A stretch of 64,000 bases of DNA from Oribacterium sp. Its GTDB lineage: Bacteria; Bacillota_A; Clostridia; Lachnospirales; Lachnospiraceae. Shown here one piece after another: positions 26,721-36,400 of this stretch (within the stretch, counting starts at the first letter, position 1; the number at the start of each line of letters is the position of its first letter). The translations under genes were made by a program, and so were the position numbers. Below the pieces are notes generated by a model. The model was not told where the DNA came from. It did not search any database and worked only from the letters and a program-made list of their open reading frames with translations. The DNA is taken from positions 39,362-103,361 of the forward strand of contig SFND01000012.1 in the NCBI GenBank assembly GCA_004554245.1. The letters run 5' to 3'.

Positions 26721-28115
26721 TTACTCTGTGGTGCGGCCCATGAGATAATCATCGATGCCCTTTGCAGCAGCCTTACCGGCACCCATCGCAAGGATAACGG
26801 TCGCCGCGCCTGTTACAGCATCACCACCGGCATAAACGGCGGTCTTGGAGGTCTGTCCATTCTCCTCCTTCGCGATGATACAGCCATGCGAGTTGGTGTC
26901 GAGACCAGCGGTTGTATCCTTGATGAGCGGGTTCGGAGAGGTACCGAGGGACATGATGACCATATCGCAATCCATGTCATATACATCGCCAGGGATCGCT
27001 TCTGGTCTACGACGACCGGATGCATCCGGCTCACCGAGCTGCATACGCTGAATCTGAACGCCCTTTACCCAGTCATTCTCATCGGTATAGATCTGAATCG
27101 GATTCTCGAGGAGATCGAAGATGATACCCTCCTCCTTCGCGTGATGAACCTCCTCACGACGTGCCGGAAGCTCTTCCTCGGAACGACGGTATACGATATG
27201 TACCTCTGCGCCGAGACGAAGTGCGGTTCTCGCAGCATCCATCGCTACGTTACCACCACCGACAACGACGACCTTCTTACCAACCTTGATCGGCGTATCG
27301 GAATCATCACGATAAGCCTTCATAAGATTATTACGCGTCAGGAACTCATTTGCGGAGTAAACACCGTTTGCAGACTCGCCCGGGATGTTCATGAAGCGAG
27401 GAAGACCTGCACCGGAGCCGATAAATACGGCATCGAAGCCCTCTTCTGTGAGCAGGTCATCGATGGTCAGGGAACGACCGATGATAACGTTGGTATCGAT
27501 CTTTACACCGAGCTTCTTTACGTTCTCGATTTCCGGCTTTACGACACGATCCTTCGGAAGACGGAACTCTGGAATACCATATACGAGAACGCCACCTGGC
27601 TGATGGAATGCCTCAAAGATGGTTACATCGTAGCCGAGCTTTGCAAGATCGCCTGCGCAGGTCAGTCCGGAAGGACCGGAACCGATGACGGCTACCTTCT
27701 TGCCATTCGGTGTGCCCGGCTTCGCAGCCACATAGTCATGCTCTCTCGCCCAGTCCGCTACGTAACGCTCGAGCTTACCGATGGAGATCGCCTCACCCTT
27801 GATACCACGTACGCACTTACCCTCGCACTGTGTCTCCTGAGGGCAGACACGTCCGCATACTGCTGGAAGTGCAGAGGACAGTGCGATCACATCTGCTGCT
27901 GCCTCGATATTGCCTTCCTTTACGTGATGGATGAAGCCCGGAATGTTGATGGAAACAGGGCAACCCTTCACGCACATAGGGTTCTTACACTCGAGGCAAC
28001 GGGTCGCCTCAAGGTGTGCTTCTTCGTCATTATATCCGAGACAAACCTCTTCGAAGTTTGTTGCTCTTACCTTCGCATCCTGCTCGCGGACAGGAATTCT
28101 ATTCTTAACGTCCAT
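26721..28115 (-). CDS. NADPH-dependent oxidoreductase, NfnB / glutamate synthase small-subunit-like
   Basis: 464-residue flavoprotein with two N-terminal [4Fe-4S] motifs (CLECKNPMCVKGCP and CGRVCPQETQCEGKC), an FAD Rossmann motif (GSGPSGLTCAGDLAKLG) and an NADPH Rossmann motif (VGGGNVAMDAARTALRLG). With the gene immediately upstream it forms the pair known as NfnAB/SudAB, a flavin-bifurcating NADH:ferredoxin NADP+ transhydrogenase of anaerobes. Glutamate synthase small subunit is the alternative label, but no large subunit is present. Confidence 0.9.
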   Translation of the reverse strand: MDVKNRIPVREQDAKVRATNFEEVCLGYNDEEAHLEATRCLECKNPMCVKGCPVSINIPGFIHHVKEGNIEAAADVIALSSALPAVCGRVCPQETQCEGKCVRGIKGEAISIGKLERYVADWAREHDYVAAKPGTPNGKKVAVIGSGPSGLTCAGDLAKLGYDVTIFEAFHQPGGVLVYGIPEFRLPKDRVVKPEIENVKKLGVKIDTNVIIGRSLTIDDLLTEEGFDAVFIGSGAGLPRFMNIPGESANGVYSANEFLTRNNLMKAYRDDSDTPIKVGKKVVVVGGGNVAMDAARTALRLGAEVHIVYRRSEEELPARREEVHHAKEEGIIFDLLENPIQIYTDENDWVKGVQIQRMQLGEPDASGRRRPEAIPGDVYDMDCDMVIMSLGTSPNPLIKDTTAGLDTNSHGCIIAKEENGQTSKTAVYAGGDAVTGAATVILAMGAGKAAAKGIDDYLMGRTTE

Positions 28116-28129
28116 TCTCTGCCTCCTGA

Positions 28130-29011
28130 TTATTTATCTGCTTCGCAGCCGCCGGAGTGTGTAGCACCCTCCTGTAATGCGAGCATCGCTCTTCCCTCTT
28201 CATCCTTGTACTGTCTCTGACGCTTCATCGCGAGGTCGAAGTCTACGAGATGTCCATCAAACTCAGGTCCATCCACGCAGGCAAACTTCACCTTATCGCC
28301 GACGATCAGACGGCAGGCACCGCACATGCCGGTACCATCGATCATGATCGGGTTCATGGAAACGATGGTCGGGATGCCGAGATCCTTTGTGGTGAGGCAG
28401 GCAAACTTCATCATGATGACTGGTCCGATGGCTACGCACTTCGTATACTTCTTGCCGTCTTCATTGACCAGCTTCTTCAGAATGTCGGTTACGACACCCT
28501 TCTCGCCGTAGGAGCCATCATCTGTACATACATAGACATTGGCCGCCACCTTGCGAAGATCCTCTTCCATAATCAGAAGATCCTTGTTTCTCGCACCGAG
28601 GATGACATCCGCCTCGATGCCGTGCTCATGCAGCCACTTCACCTGCGGATAAACCGGCGCAGCACCAACACCGCCGGCAATGAAGATAAATGACTCCTTC
28701 TTCAGCTCCTCGATCGGTGTGTCGATCATCTCGGACGGTCTGCCGAGCGGTCCTACGATATCCGTGAAAGAATCACCGGCCTTCAGGTGGCTCATCTTCT
28801 CGGTGGAAGCGCCGACTACCTGGAATACGATGGTGATGGTCTCTGCCTCCCGATCGTAATCTGCGATGGTAAACGGAATTCTCTCGCCCAGCTCTCCGAG
28901 CTTCGCAATCATAAACTGACCAGGCTCACACTTCTTGGCAACAAATGGTGCCTTGATGACCATAAGCCAGTCCTTGTCAACAAGGTGCTCAACTTTGGTT
29001 ATTTCGTACAT
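28130..29011 (-). CDS. NfnA-like FAD/NAD-binding [2Fe-2S] subunit
   Basis: 293-residue ferredoxin-NADP reductase-like protein: FAD block RIPFTIADYD, NAD block FIFIAGGVGAAPVYPQ and a C-terminal [2Fe-2S] motif MCGACRL followed by FACVDGPEFDGH. The ATG at 29011 follows GGAGGAAATC; upstream in-frame codons lack such a site. It precedes the nfnB-like gene by 14 bases, giving the standard small-then-large order. Confidence 0.92.
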   Translation of the reverse strand: MYEITKVEHLVDKDWLMVIKAPFVAKKCEPGQFMIAKLGELGERIPFTIADYDREAETITIVFQVVGASTEKMSHLKAGDSFTDIVGPLGRPSEMIDTPIEELKKESFIFIAGGVGAAPVYPQVKWLHEHGIEADVILGARNKDLLIMEEDLRKVAANVYVCTDDGSYGEKGVVTDILKKLVNEDGKKYTKCVAIGPVIMMKFACLTTKDLGIPTIVSMNPIMIDGTGMCGACRLIVGDKVKFACVDGPEFDGHLVDFDLAMKRQRQYKDEEGRAMLALQEGATHSGGCEADK

Positions 29012-29086
29012 GATTTCCTCCATGTTCTTCGTTCTCTGAGATTCCAGAACGCAGAGCGACTTCTGCGACTGAATCACAATACTTTT

Positions 29087-29114
29087 ATTATAACATTTCC
29101 CATCGCAATCTCAA
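29087..29114 (-). promoter_or_regulatory. nfn operon promoter
   Basis: Minus strand -35 TTGAGA (29109-29114), 16-bp spacer, perfect -10 TATAAT (29087-29092). Confidence 0.65.
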
Positions 29115-29394
29115 CAAAAGTTTCACAGGATTGCTGTTTATTTAACGATCTCTTTATGGCTTTTATACATATCATTCATATATTCTCCGGCTGCTTCACA
29201 GCAGAAAGTACGTTTTCTGCCACTTCTGTATCGTCAGTGATGCCGCTTCCTATATATAAGGAAAACGGTGGATGCTTATCTGTCCGTACAATTCAAAAAA
29301 AGGTTGCCATATCGAAGCCGAATTTTTAAAATGGGAAGAGAAGTAAACGGTATGCAGGGGTTTCTGCCCTCATGCATAGATCAGGAGGTGCGCC
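29115..29394 (+). other. mgtE upstream region, no recognised riboswitch
   Basis: The gap between nfn and mgtE is 383 bases. Apart from the nfn promoter it holds only a small hairpin (TATGCA and TGCATA arms, about 29350-29378) directly before the mgtE ribosome binding site AGGAGGTGCGCC. The M-box core expected upstream of Mg2+ transporters was not recognised. Confidence 0.4.
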
Positions 29395-30987
29395 ATGGAT
29401 GAACTGAAGCAGCAGGATGAAGAACATAAGCTGAATCAGGAAACAAGCGCTGCAGGAAAGTCTGTTTCGAATGTCGATCCCCGTTCATGGGAAGACGACG
29501 AACCGGAGATTCCGGAGGAGTCGCGCCCGAACCTGACCGACCTTTTCGAGTCCATCCCGGATGATGATAAAAAATCAGACGATGATGAGCGAAGCCAGAT
29601 CCATACTGATACCGATGACTTCGATGAGGACAGAGCAGACGAACCGGAACGTGAGGACGAACTCGAAGAGCTCATCGACGAGGGGAATAAGGAAGAGATC
29701 AGTGAGTACTACGAGGAGATGCAGCCGGCCGACTTCGTCGAAGAGGTCGATGACCTCGATGATGAGGACCTGCAGAAGCTCCCGAAGTTCCTGAATACCG
29801 AACAGCTGACCGAGATCATGGAGGAGGCAGATGATGACACGCGTCAGCGTATCAGTGAGCACCTCGATGATGATACCCTGCTCGCCATGTTCGAGGACAT
29901 GTCGAAGGATGATATCGTAGATATCCTGGGCGAGATGGAAATCGCTCATCAGAAGCGACTGCTGAACCGCATGAAGTCCGGCGACCGTCGGATCATTCAT
30001 ACCCTCCTGCAGTATCCGGATGACAGTGCCGGTGGTATCATGACCACCGAGTACATCGCCCTGCGTGAGGACCGTACCTGTGCCCAGGCACTCGACACGA
30101 TTCGTGACATCGGTCCGAAGACCGAGGTCATCGAAACGATCTATGTCACCGACGAGGAGCGCCTGAAGAAGCTGGTCGGCACCGTCGACCTCAGAGATCT
30201 CCTGAGCTCTCCGCGTAACACAAAGCTGTCCGAGATCATGGACGATCAGGTCGTGTCCGTCGAGCCGGAGGTCGATCAGGAGGAGGTCGCCCAGGTCGTA
30301 TCGAAGTATGATCTGCAGGCCATCCCCGTCGTGTCCAGTAAGGGTTCCATCCTCGGCATCATCACCGTCGATGATATCATCGATGTCATCAATGAGGAGC
30401 ATGATGAGGATATCGCGCACTTAGGAGGTACCTCCGCAGAGGAGGGTCTCGATACGACCCTCTGGGAATCGGTACGCATGCGTCTGCCGTGGCTGCTGAT
30501 CAACCTGCTGACGGCATTCCTCGCGTCCTTCACCGTCAAGATGTTTGAATCGACCATCGCGAAGGTGGTCGCCCTCTCCGCGACGATGACCATCGTCTCC
30601 GGTATGGGCGGCAATGCCGGCACCCAGACCATGTCCGTCATGGTCCGTGAGCTCGCAAACGGCGAGATCACGTTTAAGGAGAACTGGAAGCCCTTCGTGA
30701 AGGAGATCCTGCTCGGCGTCGTCGATGGTGCGGCTACCGGTCTCGTTACCGGCATCGTGGTCGCCCTTCTCTATGGCAATGTCTATCTCGGACTCATCAT
30801 CTTCCTCGCGATGATCGGCAACCTCGTGGTTTCCGGCATCTTCGGCTTCCTCGTACCGCTCACGCTCGAGAAGCTGCATGCTGACCCGGCCCTCGCGTCG
30901 AGTATCTTCGTGACAACTGCGACGGATGTCCTCGGATTCTTCATCTTCCTCGGACTCGCCAGCGCGTTTCTCCCATATCTTGAATAA
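29395..30987 (+). CDS. mgtE: Magnesium transporter MgtE with acidic N-terminal extension
   Basis: 530-residue Mg2+ channel. Order: an acidic, disordered-looking extension (residues 1-90, many Asp/Glu), the MgtE N domain of stacked helices (about 95-225; LPKFLNTEQLTEIM), paired CBS domains (about 230-345; DDSAGGIMTTEYIALRE and IIDVINEEHDEDI) and five C-terminal membrane helices with the pore block SGMGGNAGTQTM. The family is usually about 450 residues, so the extension is extra. The N and CBS domains gate the pore by binding cytosolic Mg2+. Confidence 0.95.
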   Translation: MDELKQQDEEHKLNQETSAAGKSVSNVDPRSWEDDEPEIPEESRPNLTDLFESIPDDDKKSDDDERSQIHTDTDDFDEDRADEPEREDELEELIDEGNKEEISEYYEEMQPADFVEEVDDLDDEDLQKLPKFLNTEQLTEIMEEADDDTRQRISEHLDDDTLLAMFEDMSKDDIVDILGEMEIAHQKRLLNRMKSGDRRIIHTLLQYPDDSAGGIMTTEYIALREDRTCAQALDTIRDIGPKTEVIETIYVTDEERLKKLVGTVDLRDLLSSPRNTKLSEIMDDQVVSVEPEVDQEEVAQVVSKYDLQAIPVVSSKGSILGIITVDDIIDVINEEHDEDIAHLGGTSAEEGLDTTLWESVRMRLPWLLINLLTAFLASFTVKMFESTIAKVVALSATMTIVSGMGGNAGTQTMSVMVRELANGEITFKENWKPFVKEILLGVVDGAATGLVTGIVVALLYGNVYLGLIIFLAMIGNLVVSGIFGFLVPLTLEKLHADPALASSIFVTTATDVLGFFIFLGLASAFLPYLE

Positions 30988-31000
30988 TCTGAATCTTCAT

Positions 31001-31037
31001 GGGCGCAGGGCCTCCAGGGCCCTGCGCCCATTGTTTT
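31001..31037 (+). terminator. mgtE terminator
   Basis: Perfect 12-bp GC-rich stem (31001-31012 with 31018-31029) followed by ATTGTTTTA. Confidence 0.8.
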
Positions 31038-31042
31038 ACCCA

Positions 31043-31078
31043 AAAAGGAGCGCCGCCCGGATGGGCGGCGCTCCTTTT
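31043..31078. terminator. Bidirectional terminator between mgtE and adh
   Basis: Perfect 16-bp stem (31043-31058, 31063-31078) with A-run and U-run flanks, serving the minus-strand alcohol dehydrogenase and backing up mgtE. Confidence 0.9.
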
Positions 31079-31128
31079 AAGAGAAAAAGTCATTGACTAA
31101 GCTTTCGTATGGATCAGATCAGGTCTGA

Positions 31129-32346
31129 TTAGAAATCTACCTCTGTGTCATAGTAGCAAGCCTTCAGCAGCTTCTCCATCTCTTCCTGAGACGGCTGACG
31201 AGGGTTGGAACCGGTACATGCATCACCGATCGCTCTCTCTGCGATGCCAGGGAGTCTCTCAAGGAATACATCCTCAGGTACGAAGCCCTGCTCTGTCGGA
31301 TAGGAATCTGCGCCATAGTTCTTGATGCAGTGCGGGATGTTCAGCTCATCGTTCATCTTGCGGAGATACTTGATGAGGTTTGCAACCTTCTCATCATCGT
31401 TTGCGCCCTCGAGGTGCATGTAATCAGCGATGACACCATATCTCTTCTTTGCGGTCTCGTCCTTTGCGTTGAAAGCGATAACCTTCGGAAGGTACATAGC
31501 ATTTGCGGCACCGTGGATGATGTGTGCGCCGTAATCAGCGAATACAGCACCGGTCTTGTGTGCCATAGAGTGAACGATACCAAGCAGTGCGTTCGAGAAT
31601 GCCATACCAGCGAGGCACTGTGCATCATGCATGGTATCACGCGCAACCATATCCTCGTTGTAGGACTTTACAAGGTTGTTCTGGATGAGCTCGATGGCAT
31701 GGATTGCCAGCGGATCGGTGTAGTTGCAGTTTGCGGTAGAAACATACGCCTCGATAGCATGTGTCATCGCATCCATACCAGTGTGCGCAACGAGCTTCTT
31801 CGGCATGGTCTCTGCAAGCTCAGGATCAACGATCGCAACATCCGGTGTGATCTCGAAGTCAGCGATCGGATACTTGGTGCCCTTCTGATAATCCGTGATG
31901 ATCGAGAAGGCAGTTACCTCGGTTGCAGTACCGGAAGTAGAGGAAATCGCACAGAAGTGTGCCTTATGGCGAAGCTCCGGAATACCGAATACCTTACACA
32001 TATCCTCGAAGGTGCAATCTGGATACTCATACTTGATCCACATTGCCTTCGCAGCATCGATCGGTGATCCGCCGCCCATCGCGATGATCCAGTCAGGCTG
32101 GAACTCGATCATGGCTGCAGCGCCCTTCATAACGGTCTCAACGGATGGATCCGGCTCGATACCCTCGTAAAGCTGAACCTCAAATCCAGCCTCCTTCAGG
32201 TACTCCTCTGCTCTCTGGAGGAAACCGAAACGCTTCATGGATCCACCACCGACGCAGATCATCGCCTTCTTACCCTTGAAGTTCTTGAGCTCTGCTAATG
32301 CGCCCTTACCGTGATAAATGTCTCTTGGTAAACAGAATCTAGCCAT
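31129..32346 (-). CDS. Iron-containing alcohol dehydrogenase
   Basis: 405-residue NAD(P)-dependent dehydrogenase of the Fe-ADH (type III) family, probably forming alcohols such as butanol or ethanol from aldehydes during fermentation. NAD loop MGGGSPIDAAKAMW, FCAISSTSGTATEVTAFS, metal ligands in HTGMDAMTHAIEAYVS, HSMAHKTGA and HGAANAMYLP. The ATG at 32346 follows AGAAGGAATATACT; a TTG upstream would add nine residues. Monocistronic between strong terminators, with a Rex-like operator at the promoter. Confidence 0.94.
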   Translation of the reverse strand: MARFCLPRDIYHGKGALAELKNFKGKKAMICVGGGSMKRFGFLQRAEEYLKEAGFEVQLYEGIEPDPSVETVMKGAAAMIEFQPDWIIAMGGGSPIDAAKAMWIKYEYPDCTFEDMCKVFGIPELRHKAHFCAISSTSGTATEVTAFSIITDYQKGTKYPIADFEITPDVAIVDPELAETMPKKLVAHTGMDAMTHAIEAYVSTANCNYTDPLAIHAIELIQNNLVKSYNEDMVARDTMHDAQCLAGMAFSNALLGIVHSMAHKTGAVFADYGAHIIHGAANAMYLPKVIAFNAKDETAKKRYGVIADYMHLEGANDDEKVANLIKYLRKMNDELNIPHCIKNYGADSYPTEQGFVPEDVFLERLPGIAERAIGDACTGSNPRQPSQEEMEKLLKACYYDTEVDF

Positions 32347-32414
32347 AGTATATTCCTTCTTTCTTTTTGACAAGCCTCTGTCGCATCACGAACGATGTGT
32401 CCGCCCGCCGAGGT

Positions 32415-32432
32415 TTGTTATTTCTTTAACAT
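32415..32432 (-). promoter_or_regulatory. Rex-like redox operator at adh promoter
   Basis: TTGTTA followed by TTTCTTTAACA: an inverted repeat TGTTA-N6-TAACA. It matches the clostridial Rex consensus TTGTTAAnnnnTTAACAA at most fixed positions. It lies 9 bases downstream of the -10 and overlaps the expected transcription start, so binding would block initiation until NADH rises. Confidence 0.6.
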
Positions 32433-32440
32433 TCAAAGAC

Positions 32441-32469
32441 ATTATAGCATTTTGCTCAGTCAATAGCAA
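32441..32469 (-). promoter_or_regulatory. adh promoter
   Basis: Minus strand -35 TTGCTA (32464-32469), 17-bp spacer, perfect -10 TATAAT (32441-32446). The same -35 hexamer is used by secDF. Confidence 0.7.
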
Positions 32470-32562
32470 TGGTGATTAAGTGATTTAGTATAATTTCAAC
32501 AAATTATTCGCATTTTTTTGACAAAGTAGACGAAAGTTGAAGCCACTGCGGATTCGTCAGGA

Positions 32563-32600
32563 AGCCCGGAGCGCAGGCAGCAGAAGCCCTACGGAGAGGT
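32563..32600 (+). repeat. Short dispersed intergenic repeat, copy E
   Basis: AGCCCGGAGCGCAGGCAGCA, then GAAGCCCTACGGAGAGG. It is closest to the left arm of the 7.8-kb element. It lies in the 392-base gap between adh and the ThyX-like gene; the rest of the gap holds the adh promoter and no further gene. Confidence 0.5.
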
Positions 32601-32738
32601 CCCTTCTGCGTAACCGTTCCGCTACCTGATCTCCGGCCCATGCCTGATCTGTATTCCGTTTCCCTGCGATATCTGTTAATATAGAGGCATTGACCCAAAC
32701 CTGATCGAAAAATCGATACACATAAGAAAGAGGTATAC

Positions 32739-33383
32739 ATGTTAAAAGTCGAAAGAACATCCGTGATGAATCTGGAAAACGCGATGCGCGGTGCCCGGAA
32801 TCCGCTGAACTCCTGGGCACGCTCCGACAGCTACTACGATGAGGATGGAAACTATGTGCTGGGACCGAATGATCTCTCCCTCGCAAAGCGTCTCCGTCTC
32901 GCCGGCTCCGATCACCGGAAGTATGTCCGCCAGATCTTCGTCTGCTGTGATGTCACAGCACCGCTCTACTGGTGGAAGGAGTACGATACCTATAAGGTGG
33001 CGACCGTCGCAAACTCTACCTCAACCATGCATAAAATCCACAGTAAGCCGATCGAGCTCGAGGATTTCTCGCATGATCATCTGACCGACGATGCACTCGA
33101 GATCATGAAGAATTACATCGCGGAGATCGAGAAGATCCGCCTCCGCTATATGGAGAACGGGAAGGATAAGGCCGACTGGTATGATCTCATCGAGATGCTC
33201 CCGGAGTCCTACAACCAGATGCGCACCATCTCCCTGAACTATGAGACGCTGATCAACATCTACTTCGCACGGAAGAATCATAAGCTCGACGAGTGGCATA
33301 CCTTCTGCCACTGGATCGAGACCCTCCCCTACGCGAAGGAGATCATCCTCGCGGAGACGGAAAACGCGGAACCGGAGGCCTGA
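32739..33383 (+). CDS. Conserved protein resembling a ThyX-type thymidylate synthase with altered signature
   Basis: 214-residue soluble protein of unknown function. The segment WWKEYDTYKVATVANSTSTM (about residues 77-96) lines up with the ThyX signature RHRxxSxNExS, with TYK in place of RHR, Thr in place of the Ser, and Asn in place of the Glu. The overall length and helical pattern (LEIMKNYIAEIEKIRLRYME) also fit ThyX. Loss of the RHR-type residues argues against normal flavin-dependent dTMP synthesis. AAGAGGTATAC precedes the ATG. Standalone gene ending at a shared terminator. The fold assignment is an inference from motif similarity. Confidence 0.5.
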   Translation: MLKVERTSVMNLENAMRGARNPLNSWARSDSYYDEDGNYVLGPNDLSLAKRLRLAGSDHRKYVRQIFVCCDVTAPLYWWKEYDTYKVATVANSTSTMHKIHSKPIELEDFSHDHLTDDALEIMKNYIAEIEKIRLRYMENGKDKADWYDLIEMLPESYNQMRTISLNYETLINIYFARKNHKLDEWHTFCHWIETLPYAKEIILAETENAEPEA

Positions 33384-33413
33384 GACCACGCACAGCGCAC
33401 ATAGATGCATAGT

Positions 33414-33449
33414 AAAAGACCAGACGAGCGACTGCCCGCCTGGTCTTTT
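33414..33449. terminator. Bidirectional terminator between ThyX-like gene and addA
   Basis: AAAAGACCAG (33414-33423) pairs with CTGGTCTTTT (33440-33449), with further inner pairing. Confidence 0.85.
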
Positions 33450-33466
33450 TATATACTTATGAAATA

Positions 33467-36400
33467 TCATACCGGAATCGTCCGCTCGAGGATGATGGAG
33501 TAGATAAGCTTTTCCTTCACCCGGAGCCCGGTGATCTTCTCGAGGGCCTCCGCGTAGAGCTCGAGCTGCTTCTGGTAGCGTCCGATCAGCGTCTCCGCCT
33601 CCCGGACATGGTCGGACTTGTAGTCCACGAGAACGATCTCACCGTCTTCGATGAAGAAGGCGTCGATGATGCCCTGCAGGATGACCGGCTCCGACGTGTC
33701 ACTGCCCGGGAAGAGATAATCATTCGGCACCTGCTTCATGAAATGCTGCTCACGGTAGAGTGTATCCGCCGCCTGCGCCTTTCGGAAGCGTGCCGCGAGC
33801 GGTGACTGCAGAAAGGCCTGAAAACGTTTCGGATTTACGAGCTTATATTCCGCTTCCGGCAGCTTCTTCTCGAGCTGCGCCATGAAATCCGCCGTATCAA
33901 GATAATCGTACTTCTCCAGCGCATGATGATAGGCATCGCCGACATCTGCGCCCGCCTTTTCCTGGTAGTGCACCGGCTTTTCCTGGGTCCTGCCGGACGG
34001 ATCGGTCTCGCTGTGATCCACCTTGAGCTGCCAATGCTCCCGGCCGGCACGTGCGTGGGCTTCCTCGAAGGCCTCCATCGCCGTTTCCTTGATTTCGGAG
34101 ACGGAGTGCTTCGGATAGAGCCGGGTCGCCGCCGCATGCGGATAGTGATAGGAAAGATCCGCCATGGCCTCCACATAGGATGCCGCGCCCGGGTCCACTG
34201 CGGCGACGGCCTGCTGCAGCTTCTCTGCCTGGCGAAGACGGTTCAATGCCGTCTGCTCCGCGGCGAGATGGATATCGTGCAGGGTATAATCGAAGAGCTC
34301 GATGACATCCCGCGTTGCACCGACCCGCTGCAGCTTTTCAGCACCCTCGGCCATCATGATCCAGTCGAGATAGCAGCGGGCGCTCTCGAGCGCCGCCCCG
34401 GAGAGCGGTGCATCCGCATCCGGATACTTCTGGAGAAGCTTTTCGATGTCGCCCGTCGTAGCGGTCAGGATCAGCTTCTCCTCGGCGCGTGTCATCGCAA
34501 CATAGAGCACGCGAAGCTCCTCGCCGAGCTGGTCGGTCTCCAGCTTTTTCCGAATCGCCGCCCGCTTCAGGGACGGAATCTTCACTTTATTTTCGAGGTC
34601 CACATAATCACAGCCGATGCCCAGCTCCGCATCCACCAGCACCGCTTCGTTCAGCGAGCGTGTGTTGAACTTCCGGCTCATACCGGAGAGGAAGACCACC
34701 GGGAACTGCAGGCCCTTCGACTTATGGATCGACATAATGCGTACGAGGTCATCCTGATCGGAGAACACCATCGCCTCGCCCTGGTCACTGTCGTACTTCT
34801 TCAGCTTTTCGATATAGCGGATGTAGTCGAAGAGGCCCTTGTACGAGGTCTTCTCGAAGGAAAGCGCCATATCGATCATCGCGTCGAGGTTCGCCTTTCG
34901 ACGCCGACCCGCCGGCATCGCCGAGACATAGTGATCGTAGCCGGTCTCGTCGAAGATCCGGTACAGAAGCTCATGAATCGACAGGTAGTGGGCCATGGCG
35001 CGGTAGCGCGCGAGGTCTGCACAGAAGTGGTCGAGCTTCGCCTGCAGTGCCGGTGCAAGCGGAGGCTTCGCCTCGTTTTCCGCGGATGGGCCGTCGACCG
35101 CGTCGGCCTCCGCTCTTCCGCAGTCGCTCACATCCGCACTGCCATCGGCTGTACCATCGGCAGCATTGGCCTCAGATACCTGCGGCAGCGCGGCCTGCAG
35201 GGATCCGAAGTGTGCGACGAGCGCTGCCAGCTCCTCGTCCGTAAACCGGTAGATCGGCGAGTGGAGGACGGCCGCCAGCGGGATGTCCTGCTGCGGGTTA
35301 TCGATGACATCGAGCAGCGCCAGCACAGTCTCCACCTCGACGGTATCGAAATAGCCCTCGTTGCTGGTGCAGTAGGCCGGGACGCCATCCGCACCGAGGA
35401 TCTCCACGAGGGTATCCGCCCAGGAGCCCGGGGAGCGAAGCAGGATCACCATATCACGGTACTTCACACCATCCGCATGGAGGCGCTGGATGCGCTCCGC
35501 AATCATATGGGACTCCGCCTCTTCCTTCGACATCTGTGCACCGAACAGCTCCTCTGACGTCTCCTTCGAGACCTCGAGCAGCAGAAGCTCTGTCTGATAG
35601 CGCGGATCGATGTCCTCACTTTCCGGTGCCTTCGGATAACCATAGTGAAGCGCCACCTTCTCGTTGTAGTCGATGCCGCCCAGCATCGGGCGCATCACGC
35701 GGTGGAACACGCGGTTGACCGCCCGCACTACCTCGTTGCGGCTTCGGAAGTTCCGGCTCAGCTCGATCTTCGGATAGTCCGGATCCTGGTATTTCATGAG
35801 GAAAAGATCCGGGCGCGCCTGACGGAAGCTGTAGATGGACTGCTTCACGTCACCGACCTGGAAGACATCCGGACGACCGAAGCGTGCCGCCGAAAGGGCA
35901 CGGATCAGCTCCTCCTGCACGAAGTTCGAGTCCTGGTACTCGTCCACCAGGATCTCACGATACTGCTGTGCGACATCATCCGCGATCGCCGACGGGTGGC
36001 GGACGCCCTCTGCATCCGTGGTATAGAGGATCTCCAGCGCCTTATGCTCGAGATCACTGAAATCCAGTACATGCCGCTTTTCCTTCTCCTCCTGGTAGCG
36101 CGCACTGAACTTCTTCGTGAGACGTACGAGGCCACGCAGGCTGCACTCGATGCCCGCCTCCATCTTCTCCTCCGCCTCCGGATCCAGGGCGACCGGCAGC
36201 CCGGCGATGTCCTTCGTATCCTTCTTCACCTCATCACGGATCGCCGTCACGCGTGTCTTCAGTGCGGATTTCGTCGGCTTCAGGCGGTCATAACGGATCG
36301 CCTGCGTTCGGAGAACCAGCTCTGAAAGATCCTCCGCTGCGGCCGCATACTGGAGGGCCTGCTTTTCCTGCGCCACATTCGTAAGATAGCTTTCCGGTCC

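Noticed and set aside
26721..28115. Annotation as glutamate synthase small subunit
   Set aside because: No large subunit is adjacent, and the immediate NfnA-like partner upstream makes the transhydrogenase assignment better.
29078..29394. M-box magnesium riboswitch upstream of mgtE
   Set aside because: The conserved M-box loops were not found; only a small hairpin lies before the ribosome binding site.
33923..35557. 544-codon plus-strand frame opposite addA
   Set aside because: Antisense to conserved helicase/nuclease motifs; no recognisable domain.
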